The position numbers were made by a program, and so were the translations under genes. A DNA stretch of 64,000 nt from CALLVY01 sp937899855. Its GTDB lineage: Bacteria > Bacteroidota > Bacteroidia > Chitinophagales > Saprospiraceae. How positions within the stretch are numbered: position 1 is the first letter of the stretch; each line of letters opens with the position of its first letter. Below, one piece after another: positions 24,702 through 33,733 of the stretch. The DNA lies in contig JBCBQC010000008.1 in the NCBI GenBank assembly GCA_039820405.1, forward strand, positions 59,530 through 123,529. The letters run 5' to 3'. The notes beneath the pieces were generated by a model. The model was given only the letters and a program-made list of their open reading frames with translations, did not search any database and was not told where the DNA came from.

Positions 24702-24897
24702 AAGCCATCTCAAAAATATCCTTTACTTGCGTGAATCTCCTTCGTCGATTTGGGCTACGGCAGGTTCATTTTCGCCCCTACTTCGTTGCCAAAAGCGTCG
24801 TCCCGATAGGAATCGGGAGCTATGCTCCGTTTTGGCGCCTCGTCGGAACGCAAATGACCACTCCCTCGCCAACAAAAACATTTTGAGATGGCTTCTA
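24699..24897. mobile_element. MITE-like element with 17-bp perfect terminal inverted repeats
   Basis: TAGAAGCCATCTCAAAA at 24699-24715 is exactly the reverse complement of TTTTGAGATGGCTTCTA at 24881-24897. The 165 bases between carry no gene but contain a small internal hairpin (TCCCGAT/ATCGGGA near 24811-24828). Terminal TA on both sides would fit a TA target duplication, as made by IS630/Tc1-type transposases. The size of 199 bp is typical of a non-autonomous element. No transposase is present in the window. Confidence 0.65.
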
Positions 24898-24913
24898 GTG
24901 GAATGGGAGTCCT

Positions 24914-25150
24914 CTAGTGATGGAGGACCCATAAAATCCCTAGTAAAAAAACGCCCAACACCACTCCGTACAGCAGCCCTTCCCTAAGTAGGACGCGTGA
25001 TTTTCGTTGATTCGCGCCTCGGGTTTGGGCTTCGCTTAGGGTGGTGTTGGGCAATTTGCCGTGGTCCCGTTTGGTCTTGCGGTCTTGAAAAAACCGCCGT
25101 GGTTTTCTGGCCAGGTGTTCCTTGACCCCGCCCCAGTTGTTCATGGACAT
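24914..25150 (-). CDS. Small tail-anchored basic protein, hypothetical
   Basis: The 78-residue frame (or 76 from an internal ATG at 25144) has a basic, Arg/Lys-rich soluble N-terminal half (ARKPRRFFQDRKTKRD) and a single C-terminal membrane helix 'GLLYGVVLGVFLLGILWVL'. No family is recognised. It lies between the MITE-like element and the leftward hydrolase gene, on the same strand as the latter. The clean tail-anchor layout argues for a real gene. Confidence 0.5.
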   Translation of the reverse strand: MSMNNWGGVKEHLARKPRRFFQDRKTKRDHGKLPNTTLSEAQTRGANQRKSRVLLREGLLYGVVLGVFLLGILWVLHH

Positions 25151-25310
25151 ACGCTATTTTTTAACGGATGAATTTACCTTTGAGCTGGCGTTTGCAACGA
25201 CTGACTCTTGGCATCTAGAAATAGTACCGGTGCGATTGGCCGTCCAGAAAGTTCGACCAGCATTCTATCGTTTTCTACCGTTCTTTACTGGTCGCAACAG
25301 CTTCAGTGGA

Positions 25311-26243
25311 TCAAGAGGCGAGGTAGCCCAATTTTACGAAAAAGGCATCGGTCAGGTCGCGTACGGTCTGGCGGGCGGCGGGATCATTGAAAAAGTGCCC
25401 CACGCCTTCAAAGATTTTGTATTCGTAATCGTTGCCGAGGGCATCCATCTTGTCCTTGAATTCGGTAAACTCGGCGATGGGCGCCAGGTGGTCCCGGGTG
25501 CCGTGGAAAAAGAGGGCGGGGACCAGGTCCTTATCCAGCTGGTGAAAGGTGGAGATGGCCTCCGCCTGCTGTTCGGATTTCTTGGCAAACCAGCTGTTCT
25601 TGGTGGTATTGTAGGAGGCCGAGTGTACGACAATCGCATTGGGTTGGGCCGACCATTCGGTATCGCTCGGGGGTTCGTAGCCTTTTACAATGGCGGTACA
25701 AGCGGCCAGGTGGGCACCAGCGGAAAAGCCCGCCACCACCACTTTCTCGGGATCGATGCCCAGCGCTTCCGCCCGTTGGCGTGTCCACAAAACGGCGGAT
25801 TTGGCATCCCGGACACAGTCCAGCAAATTGGAATCGTGGATGTCCAGCAGGCGGTACTCAAACGAAATGGCCACCATGCCCCGCTCCCGGTAGTGCTGAC
25901 AATCCCGGTAGCCCCACTCCGGGATTCCCATCGACCAACCGCCACCGTGAAAAAACAAATATGCCGAACGCCGATCCCCCGCTTTAAAATCCGCGGGATA
26001 AAAAATGTGCGCCTCCAAGGCGACGTTCCCCACCGTCTTGTAAGTCACGATTTCATCGGGTTCTTGCCTTTTTTGCTGGGCCTCCGCCACCCGCTCCTCC
26101 ATCCGTCGGACGTACTCGGGATTTTTACAATCCACTCGAAACTCCGGCAGCAAATCCGCAAGGTACATCACTCCATAATTGTCCATACACTTGTTGAGGT
26201 GTTCGTGAAAGAGGTAGTCCTTGATGTCCTGGTGCGCAGCCAA
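25311..26243 (-). CDS. Alpha/beta hydrolase (acetyl-esterase/BD-FAE type)
   Basis: The 310-residue cytoplasmic hydrolase has the oxyanion motif HGGGW in 'LFFHGGGWSMG', the nucleophile elbow GFSAG with the catalytic Ser, the acid region 'FFHGTRDHLAP', and the His in 'EGVGHFF'. This is the layout of the HSL/BD-FAE esterase group that acts on short acyl or aryl esters. No signal peptide is seen. The long rightward frame over the same bases is only its antisense shadow. Confidence 0.92.
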   Translation of the reverse strand: MAAHQDIKDYLFHEHLNKCMDNYGVMYLADLLPEFRVDCKNPEYVRRMEERVAEAQQKRQEPDEIVTYKTVGNVALEAHIFYPADFKAGDRRSAYLFFHGGGWSMGIPEWGYRDCQHYRERGMVAISFEYRLLDIHDSNLLDCVRDAKSAVLWTRQRAEALGIDPEKVVVAGFSAGAHLAACTAIVKGYEPPSDTEWSAQPNAIVVHSASYNTTKNSWFAKKSEQQAEAISTFHQLDKDLVPALFFHGTRDHLAPIAEFTEFKDKMDALGNDYEYKIFEGVGHFFNDPAARQTVRDLTDAFFVKLGYLAS

Positions 26244-26340
26244 GCTTTTGATCCGTTGGTATTTGGGATGAATTTTTTGGAGGGGGGAAGGTATATTTCG
26301 TGGAACGCCTGTACCTATTTATTCCCCGACAGTAAAAAAC

Positions 26341-26376
26341 CGACAGCTAAACCAACAGCTAAACCAACAGCTAAAT
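26341..26376. repeat. Three 12-bp tandem repeats
   Basis: Three near-identical copies of a CAACAGCTAAAC unit run head to tail, with a decayed fourth (CGATAGCATAAA). They lie just beyond the tRNA terminator, in non-coding sequence. Confidence 0.6.
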
Positions 26377-26383
26377 CGATAGC

Positions 26384-26427
26384 ATAAAAGAATAAAACCC
26401 TTGCAATCAATTGATTTACAAGGGTTT
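26384..26427 (-). terminator. Terminator downstream of tRNA-Arg
   Basis: A 9-bp stem AAACCCTTG/CAAGGGTTT, with the inner palindrome AATCAATTGATT, is followed on the minus strand by TTTTATTCTTTTAT. It ends the tRNA transcript. Confidence 0.75.
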
Positions 26428-26439
26428 ATGTGGTTTTGG

Positions 26440-26513
26440 TGATCCCACCAGGACTCGAACCTGGAACCTGCTGCTTAGAAGGCAGCTGCTCTATCCAGTT
26501 GAGCTATAGGACC
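26440..26513 (-). tRNA. tRNA-Arg (anticodon TCT)
   Basis: The minus strand folds as a cloverleaf: acceptor GGTCCTA with TGGGATC (two wobble pairs), D-arm with AGCTCAACTGGATAGAGC, anticodon stem GCTGC/GCAGC around loop CTTCTAA (anticodon TCT), and T-arm with GGTTCGAGTCC. The 3' CCA is encoded at 26437-26439. It reads AGA/AGG codons. Confidence 0.96.
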
Positions 26514-26672
26514 ATCTGTACATTCGGCTTTCCTGCGAAAGCCAGGCAAAATTAGACATTTATTCCCAATTTTACGCGCTTTGTTCAACCATTTTTTAGC
26601 TTGCTTTGTTCCCTTTGCCGATGAATTATTTGGTATTTTGCCGCCGTAAAACGAATTAAACCACCCCCTACT

Positions 26673-27365
26673 ATGAGCCAAGTCACCGACGTCAAAATCG
26701 AAGCCGGCTGGAAAGCTGCCCTACAATCCGAGTTCCAACAGGCCTACTTTTCCGCCATAAAAACCTTCCTCCTCAAAGAACGACAGGCCGGCCACACCGT
26801 CTACCCCCCCGGCTCCCAACTCTTCAACGCCTTCGACACCACCCCCTTCGATCAAGTCAAAGTCGTCATCCTCGGGCAAGACCCCTACCACGGCCCCCGT
26901 CAAGCCATGGGCCTCTGCTTCTCCGTACCCCGTGGCGTGCCCGCCCCGCCCTCGCTCGAAAACATCTTCAAAGAGCAACAAGAAGACCTGGGCATCACCA
27001 TCCCCCCCCACGGCGACCTCACCGAATGGGCCCGCCAGGGCGTCTTCCTCCTCAATGCCTCCCTCACCGTCCGTGCCCACCAGGCCAATTCCCACAAGGA
27101 CATCGGCTGGCACAAATTTACCGACGCCGTCATCCGCAAGCTCTCCCAAGAACGCGAAGGCCTCGTCTTTCTGCTCTGGGGCGGCTTCGCCAAAAAGAAA
27201 GCCCCCCTCATCGACACGCAACGCCACCACGTCCTCACCAGCGGCCACCCTTCCCCCCTCAGCGCCAACCGCGGCTACTGGTTTGGCAACGGCCATTTCT
27301 CCAAAACCAATGAACTGCTCCAAGCCGCTGGCAAAAGCCCCATCAATTGGCAGCTGACTGCCTGA
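26673..27365 (+). CDS. ung: Uracil-DNA glycosylase (family 1)
   Basis: This enzyme removes uracil from DNA to begin base-excision repair. The 230-residue protein has the catalytic water-activating motif GQDPYHG, the uracil-binding 'GLCFSVPRG' and 'VFLLNASLTVR', and the DNA-intercalation loop HPSPLSA. Length agrees with family 1 enzymes. The coding strand is unusually C-rich, with many CCC, GCC and CTC codons, which produces a long antisense open frame that is not a gene. It stands alone. Confidence 0.98.
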   Translation: MSQVTDVKIEAGWKAALQSEFQQAYFSAIKTFLLKERQAGHTVYPPGSQLFNAFDTTPFDQVKVVILGQDPYHGPRQAMGLCFSVPRGVPAPPSLENIFKEQQEDLGITIPPHGDLTEWARQGVFLLNASLTVRAHQANSHKDIGWHKFTDAVIRKLSQEREGLVFLLWGGFAKKKAPLIDTQRHHVLTSGHPSPLSANRGYWFGNGHFSKTNELLQAAGKSPINWQLTA

Positions 27366-27539
27366 AGCGCTCCGATTAAAATGCTGACCGGATAGGGGAA
27401 AGGCCGCCCTCGATTGTCTTGGGACAAACGGCTTCCAACATGATAAAAAATGCCCCGATTCGACTCCGCCCCACGGCGGGCAACCCCGCTCGTTGCGGCA
27501 GTACCGATTCCTCGTCCTCCCCCCTTTCCACTGTACGCC

Positions 27540-28637
27540 ATGATTGAGCTGGCCCAAATCTTTATCCTGGCGGGGGCGATCCTGGGCGCGTTCTTTGCCC
27601 TGCTTTTGAGCACGGTCGATTCCTACCAAAGCCGCGCCAATTGCTACCTGGCGGCCACCTTGTTCCTCTTTGTCCTGCTACTGCTGCGGGTGGGCGCCTT
27701 GGTAGAGGGGACGCTCCTGGCCGAATTGATGGACTGCCTGCGGGTGGAGTACCTCCTTTCGGTCGGCTACTACAGTTACCTCCGGGCGGCGGCTCCGCAA
27801 CGACCCGCGCCGTTTCCCATCGTCTTACTTTTTGTTCCCTTTATCCTTTTTAGCAGTTGGTACAGTCTGGTGATCCTGGGGGAGGGTAGGGTAGATTCCC
27901 ACTTGGAGCTGGGTTTGGAATGGTTTGAAACGATCGAGCTTTACTTGGTGGGGGGCTTTTTTCTATTGGTACTGGCCCTGGGCCTGCCCGGGGTACGGGA
28001 CAGCGATGCTCCGGCTGCACGCAAGCAGTGGATTTACGCGACCTCGTTTTTTCTGGCCCTACTGGTCAGTGCCTGGCTCTTGCTGGATGTACTGGAGTAC
28101 CTGTTTGAGCTCGACTATTGGGATTATCTGACCAATGGGATGGCCCTTTTTCTCGTGGGGATTAGCTACCTGGGGATACCGCGGCTGAGAACCAAGGCGG
28201 TCACGGAAGGGTGGGCGATCCCGGACCGCGCTGCACCATCGGTACGGGCCGACAACAGCGGCAATCGGAAATCATCGACCCAACATTTTGAGCGGATGCA
28301 AAAACTCATGGTGGAGGAGCAGTTGTTCAAGGACCCCGCCTTTAGTCGGGCGCGGTTGGCGGCCGCTCTGGGCTTGAGTCCCGGTAGCATCACTCGGGTG
28401 CTAAAGGAAAATGGCCAAACCACCTTTAAGGAATTTGTGGATGCCTACCGCATCGCCCTGGCCAAATCCCTGCTGGCGGACGAGCGCTTTCGGGTCTATT
28501 CCCTAGAAGCGGTGGGGCGAGAAGTGGGTTTTAAATCGCGGAGTAATTTTTACGCCACCTTTAAAAAGGTCACGGGCTGGAGTCCCGGGGCCTATCAAAA
28601 GCAATTGGCCTTGTCCGGTATTCTTCCAAATCGCTGA
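27540..28637 (+). CDS. AraC-family regulator with a membrane sensor region
   Basis: About 365 residues from ATG 27540; an upstream ATG at 27450 would add a Pro/Arg-rich stretch that does not look native. The N-terminal 220 residues form about seven hydrophobic helices and the C-terminal 95 residues are an AraC-type double helix-turn-helix ('RARLAAALGLSPGSITRVL' and 'SLEAVGREVGFKSRSNFYATFKKVTGWSPGAY'). Such membrane AraC proteins are frequent in Bacteroidota and presumably transduce an envelope signal to transcription. Ligand and target are unknown. Confidence 0.9.
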   Translation: MIELAQIFILAGAILGAFFALLLSTVDSYQSRANCYLAATLFLFVLLLLRVGALVEGTLLAELMDCLRVEYLLSVGYYSYLRAAAPQRPAPFPIVLLFVPFILFSSWYSLVILGEGRVDSHLELGLEWFETIELYLVGGFFLLVLALGLPGVRDSDAPAARKQWIYATSFFLALLVSAWLLLDVLEYLFELDYWDYLTNGMALFLVGISYLGIPRLRTKAVTEGWAIPDRAAPSVRADNSGNRKSSTQHFERMQKLMVEEQLFKDPAFSRARLAAALGLSPGSITRVLKENGQTTFKEFVDAYRIALAKSLLADERFRVYSLEAVGREVGFKSRSNFYATFKKVTGWSPGAYQKQLALSGILPNR

Positions 28638-28742
28638 ATCCAGGACAGGGCGGACCCGCGGGGGCGGCCTTTTTTATACCGGGGCGACGTTCTTTGTCCC
28701 GTAACCTTTTCCCTTTTTAAATCGCAAAAAAAATTCACCATT

Positions 28743-29705
28743 ATGAATACGACGCTAAAAATCGCCCGTCTTTTATTTGGCCTACTGGGCCTCCTGCTTT
28801 GCTTGCAGGCTTGTACCAAGGAGGAGGAAATGATGCCCCCTTCCACTTCGCCCGTGCCCACCGGGACCCGCTACTTGGATCCGCTATTTAGTGACATTCA
28901 GGCGAGCAAGAACGTAAAATACGGCAACAACCGCGACCAGGCGGGCGTCGCCATCGACCTGTTGATGAACATCTACGAGCCCGCCAACGATACCGAAACC
29001 AACCGCCCCCTCATCATTCTGGCCCACGGCGGGGGCTTTGCCGAGGGGGACAAGGAGGACTTTGATGAGCTGGCTCAAAAATTTGCCCGCGCGGGTTACG
29101 TGGCGGCCACCATGGGCTACCGCCTCATCGGCAATGGGGCCGATCCGAGTTTGGCCATTGCCCTGGTGGATGCCCTCCACGACATGAAGGCCGCCGTACG
29201 CTACTTCAACAGTGGCAAGCCCTTCAACACCGATCCCAACAACATCTTCATCGGGGGCTTTTCGGCGGGGGCCGTTACAGCGCTGCATTACGCTTATCTG
29301 GACGAGTCGAATTTGGGGACCGCCCCTTCCGAAATTCAGAACTACCTGTCGACTGCTGGTGGGCTATCCGGCAACAGCGGCAATCCGGGCGCCAGCGAGC
29401 GCATCAAGGGCGTTCTCAACATTGCTGGAGGCCTCTTCACCACCGACTGGATCGATCCCGCGGAGCCCCGCCTTTACAGCATCCACGGAACGCTGGATGT
29501 CGATGTGTACTGTACCAAAGATCCCGAAGCCATCAGCAACCCCGGTGGGGATTTTACCGAGGGGTCTTGTTTGATCCACCCCATTTTGGATAGCCTGGGC
29601 ATCACCAACCAATTTCGGCAGATCGTCGGTGGCGACCATGGGGCCTATTTCACCTGTACCGACTGCGATGAGGAGATGAAAAAATTTGTATTCGATAACC
29701 TATAA
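28743..29705 (+). CDS. Lipoprotein carboxylesterase-like alpha/beta hydrolase
   Basis: The 320-residue protein has a lipobox ending LQAC near residue 24, so it is anchored outside the inner membrane. It contains HGGGF in 'ILAHGGGFAEGD', the nucleophile motif 'FIGGFSAGAVTALHYAY', the acid region 'YSIHGTLDVDV' and the final His in 'VGGDHGAYF'. Paired cysteines late in the chain (CTKD, GSCL, CTDCD) may form disulphides. It is followed after 10 bases by the G8-domain gene, suggesting joint action on an extracellular ester-bearing substrate; substrate unknown. Confidence 0.9.
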   Translation: MNTTLKIARLLFGLLGLLLCLQACTKEEEMMPPSTSPVPTGTRYLDPLFSDIQASKNVKYGNNRDQAGVAIDLLMNIYEPANDTETNRPLIILAHGGGFAEGDKEDFDELAQKFARAGYVAATMGYRLIGNGADPSLAIALVDALHDMKAAVRYFNSGKPFNTDPNNIFIGGFSAGAVTALHYAYLDESNLGTAPSEIQNYLSTAGGLSGNSGNPGASERIKGVLNIAGGLFTTDWIDPAEPRLYSIHGTLDVDVYCTKDPEAISNPGGDFTEGSCLIHPILDSLGITNQFRQIVGGDHGAYFTCTDCDEEMKKFVFDNL

Positions 29706-29715
29706 AATCAGCAAC

Positions 29716-32355
29716 GTGAAGAAAATTCTAATCCTCTGTTTTCTCTTTGGGTGGGGGGAATTCCTGTCCGCGCAGTCGCCGATCTCGGTGGCGGGCACTC
29801 CCACCATTAGCGCCGTGACCTCTGGCAATTGGACGGACCCCAACACCTGGGGAGGGAACCTACCCGCCACCGACGACCGCATCCTCATTCCCGATGGCAT
29901 CGTGGTCAGCCTTGACGCTGAAATTGAGCCGCCCTTTAAATCTCTTTCGCTCCAAGGCGGCACCCTGCGTTTTGCCACCGACGTCAACACGGAATTGCGG
30001 GTGGAGTACCTGGTGAGCAATCCGACGGGTCGGCTCGAAGTGGGCAGCCGTACCGCACCCATCGCCTCCGACGTGACTGCCCAGCTGGTCTTTGCCGATC
30101 GGGGGGGTACCACTCCCGCCGAGGACCCGGAGCGCTTTGCGCCGGGGGCCGTTTTGATGGGGCCGGTGGAGATGCGGGGCAGCGAAAAAACCAGTTGGAC
30201 GACCCTACAAGTCCAGCCCGAGGCGGGGGCCAGCCGCTTGGTCCTGGAGCGCGTTCCGGTGGGTTGGGCGGTGGGGGACCGCCTGGTGGTGGCCGGTACC
30301 GAATTTGGAAACTTTACCAGTGACGAGCTCGTCACCATCGGCGCGCTCGATGGCAATGCCGTGGAGTTGGACCGTCCGCTGGAGCGGGCCCACCAAGCCC
30401 CGCTTCCGGCCCGCGACCTGGCGGTACACGTCGCCAATTTGAGTCGGAACGTTCGCATTGTTTCCGAAAACCAAAGCGTGAGCGCAAAGCGTCGGGGGCA
30501 CCTGATGTTTATGCACCACCTGGAGGTGGACCTGCGCTACGTCGAGTTGGACCATCTAGGGAGAACCGATAAATCCATTCCACTGGACGATTACATTTGG
30601 GATGACTTACAGGAGGACCCCAGCTACGACCCTCCCCGGGGCGCCTACACCAATCCGCGCGGTCGCTACTCGATCCATTTTCACCGGGGCGGTTTTGATC
30701 CCGCGCTGACCCCCGCCCACGTCGAAGGGGTGACGGTCAACAACGATCCCGGTTGGGCTTTTACCAACCATTCCAGTCGGGTGGACTTTATCCGCAATGT
30801 GGCCTACGACGTATTGGGCAGTGCTTTTTGTACGGAGTCGGGTGACGAAACCGGTTCCTTTGTGGAAAACATCGCCCTGCGTACCGTCAATCCCCTGGAC
30901 CCCCTGGCGGTCACGGATTCCGAATTGGCGCTGGTGGACATTCGGGAGGAATTTCAGGATTTTGCCTGGCAGGGTTGTGCCTACTGGTTTCACAGTGCGG
31001 GCATCCGCGTGGTGGGCAACGTGGCGAGTGGGGTGTCGGGGCACGCGTACATTTATTGGACGGAGGGCTTAATCGAAAAGGGGCTGGGCATGCGCCGGGC
31101 GGATCCCAAGCTCCACATCACCGATCCTGCCCAACGCGCCAGTCTGGCGGGCCTACCGGAGGAATTTGTCCTCGAATGCTGGTTGATTCCCTCCCAACCC
31201 TTTCAAAACAACGTTGCCTACAACGTCAGTAAGGGACTTTCGGGTTACTACATTCAAACCCGCTTTTTGGATGAAAACGAAGAGAAGTACAACATCCCCA
31301 CCGAAGCCTACCGCAACACGCTCAACATCGAGTTCGACGGTTTTACCGCCTGGAACATCCGCAACAAGGGCATCGAAATGGTGTACACCTCGGACGCTAC
31401 CATCAAAAATTGTCGAATCGTCGGCTACGGGAGCCCCGCTACCGCCATCGGTATGGACCTCGACCACTGGCACAATTTGGACGACTGGTTCTTTTTCGAC
31501 AATACCGTAGAGGGCTTCAATAATGACAACGTCGGCTTTGCCACGCCGCTCAACGCCCGTATTGAAATTGCCGGGGGCACCTTTGACAATAGCGCTACGG
31601 ACATTCGGATTCGGGAAACCAATTACGGCGTAGACCTGGATGACGACCCCTTCGAAATCGGCACCCTGGGCCGGACCATGACGATTGCCGACCTCACCTT
31701 TGCCCAGCCCAATCGAAACCTCGTACTCGCCCCCGACTTTACCCTGGCCCAGGAAGCACAGGACGGCATCGACTTTCCGGACGAACCCAAGTATCCGTTC
31801 TACTTCCTGATGAACGACGAGATCACCCTCGACTACGGCCCCTTTCAAAACGTCAAGCTGTACTTCGATCAGCAGGCGCCCGACTTTATCCCCATCGACG
31901 ATGGCAATTACCAGTTGGAAGTCCCCCCGGGCGATCCCCCCTCCGATGTCATTATTCCCGAACGGTACCGCCACAAAACCAACGCCGAACTTCAGGCCTT
32001 GACCTCCGATCCTTCCACCTCCTTCGGTGGCGAACTCTTGCCCGCTACGGCCCTGGGGCATCCCTCCATCGAGGGCGGTAAGGTGGGGCAGACGACTACG
32101 GGACTGGAACAGCCCCAGCTCGGGACGACCCATTTCCAAGTGTCACCCAATCCGAGTAATGGACGGGTCGACATCCGGGGGGAGCGTACCCTGACGGGGC
32201 TTCAGGTCTTGTCGCTCCGGGGCCAAGTACTGGTGGATCAGCCCGAGCGGGGGCAAACCGCTGTTTTGGACCTCGGTACGCTTCCCCCGGGGCTGTACGT
32301 CCTGAGACTTTGGGGGGCGGACTTCTCCGAGGTACACAAACTGCTGCGGCAATAG
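29716..32355 (+). CDS. Secreted G8-domain/beta-helix protein with T9SS sorting domain
   Basis: About 879 residues from GTG 29716, which gives a good signal peptide ending FLSAQS; a TTG at 29686 would begin inside the previous gene. An N-terminal G8 domain follows ('GNWTDPNTWGGNLPATDDR' with paired beta strands to about residue 140), then a long parallel beta-helix-like region, as in CEMIP/PKHD1L1 relatives. The end is a type IX secretion sorting domain ('VSPNPSNGRVDIRG' to 'GLYVLRLWGADFSEVHKLL'). It is therefore exported through the outer membrane and probably kept on the surface. A polysaccharide-binding or -cleaving role is likely but unproven. Confidence 0.92.
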   Translation: MKKILILCFLFGWGEFLSAQSPISVAGTPTISAVTSGNWTDPNTWGGNLPATDDRILIPDGIVVSLDAEIEPPFKSLSLQGGTLRFATDVNTELRVEYLVSNPTGRLEVGSRTAPIASDVTAQLVFADRGGTTPAEDPERFAPGAVLMGPVEMRGSEKTSWTTLQVQPEAGASRLVLERVPVGWAVGDRLVVAGTEFGNFTSDELVTIGALDGNAVELDRPLERAHQAPLPARDLAVHVANLSRNVRIVSENQSVSAKRRGHLMFMHHLEVDLRYVELDHLGRTDKSIPLDDYIWDDLQEDPSYDPPRGAYTNPRGRYSIHFHRGGFDPALTPAHVEGVTVNNDPGWAFTNHSSRVDFIRNVAYDVLGSAFCTESGDETGSFVENIALRTVNPLDPLAVTDSELALVDIREEFQDFAWQGCAYWFHSAGIRVVGNVASGVSGHAYIYWTEGLIEKGLGMRRADPKLHITDPAQRASLAGLPEEFVLECWLIPSQPFQNNVAYNVSKGLSGYYIQTRFLDENEEKYNIPTEAYRNTLNIEFDGFTAWNIRNKGIEMVYTSDATIKNCRIVGYGSPATAIGMDLDHWHNLDDWFFFDNTVEGFNNDNVGFATPLNARIEIAGGTFDNSATDIRIRETNYGVDLDDDPFEIGTLGRTMTIADLTFAQPNRNLVLAPDFTLAQEAQDGIDFPDEPKYPFYFLMNDEITLDYGPFQNVKLYFDQQAPDFIPIDDGNYQLEVPPGDPPSDVIIPERYRHKTNAELQALTSDPSTSFGGELLPATALGHPSIEGGKVGQTTTGLEQPQLGTTHFQVSPNPSNGRVDIRGERTLTGLQVLSLRGQVLVDQPERGQTAVLDLGTLPPGLYVLRLWGADFSEVHKLLRQ

Positions 32356-32500
32356 CCAAAACCGCCCCGAGAAAGAACGTATAAGTAGTTAATGAACGGT
32401 GCTTCGCAAGCCACTGTCAATCAGTGCTTGTGGAGCACTTTGGTTAAAAAAATACTGGAGGTGATTTTGGGGCTGAATTTTCCGATGGCACGAAATTGCT

Positions 32501-32508
32501 TATCTTAG
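32501..32508 (+). promoter_or_regulatory. Promoter -7-like box TATCTTAG
   Basis: TATCTTAG matches seven of the eight positions of the Bacteroidota TAnnTTTG box (only the T before the final G differs) and is repeated exactly upstream of the genes at 51373 and 63893. It lies about 87 bases before the lipoprotein start at 32595. Confidence 0.45.
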
Positions 32509-32594
32509 ACCGGTCCTATTAAAATCACCCCGTAGGCCCCGTCTCTTTGGTCCCTGTCCAACCGAGCTACCTGGTCTACCTAACTTTAATTCCG

Positions 32595-33506
32595 ATGCGC
32601 CCACTGCTCCCTACCTTGATCCTTTACGGCTCTATCCTGGCCTTGCTTTCCTGTGCGGGAGAAGCCAAAAATACGTCCACCGCCCCCGCCACGGAGGTGG
32701 ACAATGAAGAGCTAAAGGCCCTTTACCGGGCGGATCAAGCCGACCGGCAGACGGGCGATATCGACTGGAGCGTCGTATCCCAACGCGATGAGCAACGGCA
32801 AAAAAGGGTGATGGCGCTCTTGGATTCCAACGCGGTACGGACGGCCCTGGATTACGCCAATGCGGCCATGGTCTTTCAGCACGGCCTCGACACCTTTGCC
32901 TCGGGCATGGCCGTCAGCCTGATGCGCAAGGCGGTCGAATTGGATACCAGCCGCAGCAAGTGGCTGTTGGCGGCGGCCATCGACCGGGACTTGATGCGCC
33001 GGGGAAAGCCGCAAATCTACGGTACCCAGTACCTCAAAATGGGGGCCGACGAGCCCTGGGAACGCTACGAGCTGGACTCCACCCAAGTCACGGATGAAGA
33101 ACGTATCATCTATGGAGTGGAAACCCTGGCGGAGCAAGGCGAAAAGGTGCAGAACATGAACAAAGAGCAACTGATGGCGCTTTATCAGGCCGGTACTGGC
33201 GTGGCCACCATCTTGGAATCTATCCAAAGTGAGGACCCACGGTATGCCGACTATGACCACTCCGAGGATGGGGCCAATCGCTTTGGCTACCAGCTGATGG
33301 GCACGGGCGAAGTGGAAGAAGCCCTGCTGGTATTCGAGTGGAATACGAAGCGCTACCCCGATAGCTACAACGCCTACGATAGCTACGGGGAGTGCTTGCT
33401 CCAATTGGGCAAGACCGCCGAGGGCCGGGCGGCCTACCAAAAGTCGCTGGACTTGAATCCAAAAAATACCAATGCTGCGGACGTACTTGGGTCCTTGGCG
33501 GAGTAG
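32595..33506 (+). CDS. Lipoprotein with DUF6624 and TPR-like C-terminus
   Basis: About 303 residues from ATG 32595 with a lipobox LLSCAG. The central segment 'AAAIDRDLMRRGKPQIYGTQ' and the repeated 'RQTGDIDWSVVSQRDEQRQ' pattern are typical of DUF6624, a family of unknown function. The C-terminal 100 residues include a TPR-like unit ('DSYGECLLQLGKTAEGRAAYQKSL'). An upstream ATG at 32547 is less suitable because it would bury the signal. It appears to be a single-gene transcript. Confidence 0.85.
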   Translation: MRPLLPTLILYGSILALLSCAGEAKNTSTAPATEVDNEELKALYRADQADRQTGDIDWSVVSQRDEQRQKRVMALLDSNAVRTALDYANAAMVFQHGLDTFASGMAVSLMRKAVELDTSRSKWLLAAAIDRDLMRRGKPQIYGTQYLKMGADEPWERYELDSTQVTDEERIIYGVETLAEQGEKVQNMNKEQLMALYQAGTGVATILESIQSEDPRYADYDHSEDGANRFGYQLMGTGEVEEALLVFEWNTKRYPDSYNAYDSYGECLLQLGKTAEGRAAYQKSLDLNPKNTNAADVLGSLAE

Positions 33507-33733
33507 GCCCCAAGGCTCGGAGAGCACTTTCCAATGCGCTACAGCGTTGCTCCCGACCAAGCACTGACCTCATCGACGGCCAGGGCCACTTCCTCGGCCC
33601 CGTGGTAAGCGGCAAACTGGTGCAGGGGGGAAATTCTCCCGAGGGGGAAAAGGTGGCGGATTATAGGATCAATTTCTGGCTGAATGCGTATTTTTGGATA
33701 TCCGTTAATCCCAAAGTCATCCCCCATTAGCCT

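Noticed and set aside
25122..26387. 421-codon open frame on the plus strand
   Set aside because: It is the antisense of the alpha/beta hydrolase, whose catalytic motifs are on the other strand; the plus frame has no family pattern.
26721..27629. 302-codon open frame on the minus strand
   Set aside because: It lies opposite ung, is made of Gly/Val/Glu-rich low-complexity sequence, and results from the C-rich codons of the ung strand.
33507..33733. Possible gene remnant between the DUF6624 lipoprotein and the Imm51-like pair
   Set aside because: Short open stretches occur in both directions, but no recognisable protein segment could be supported.
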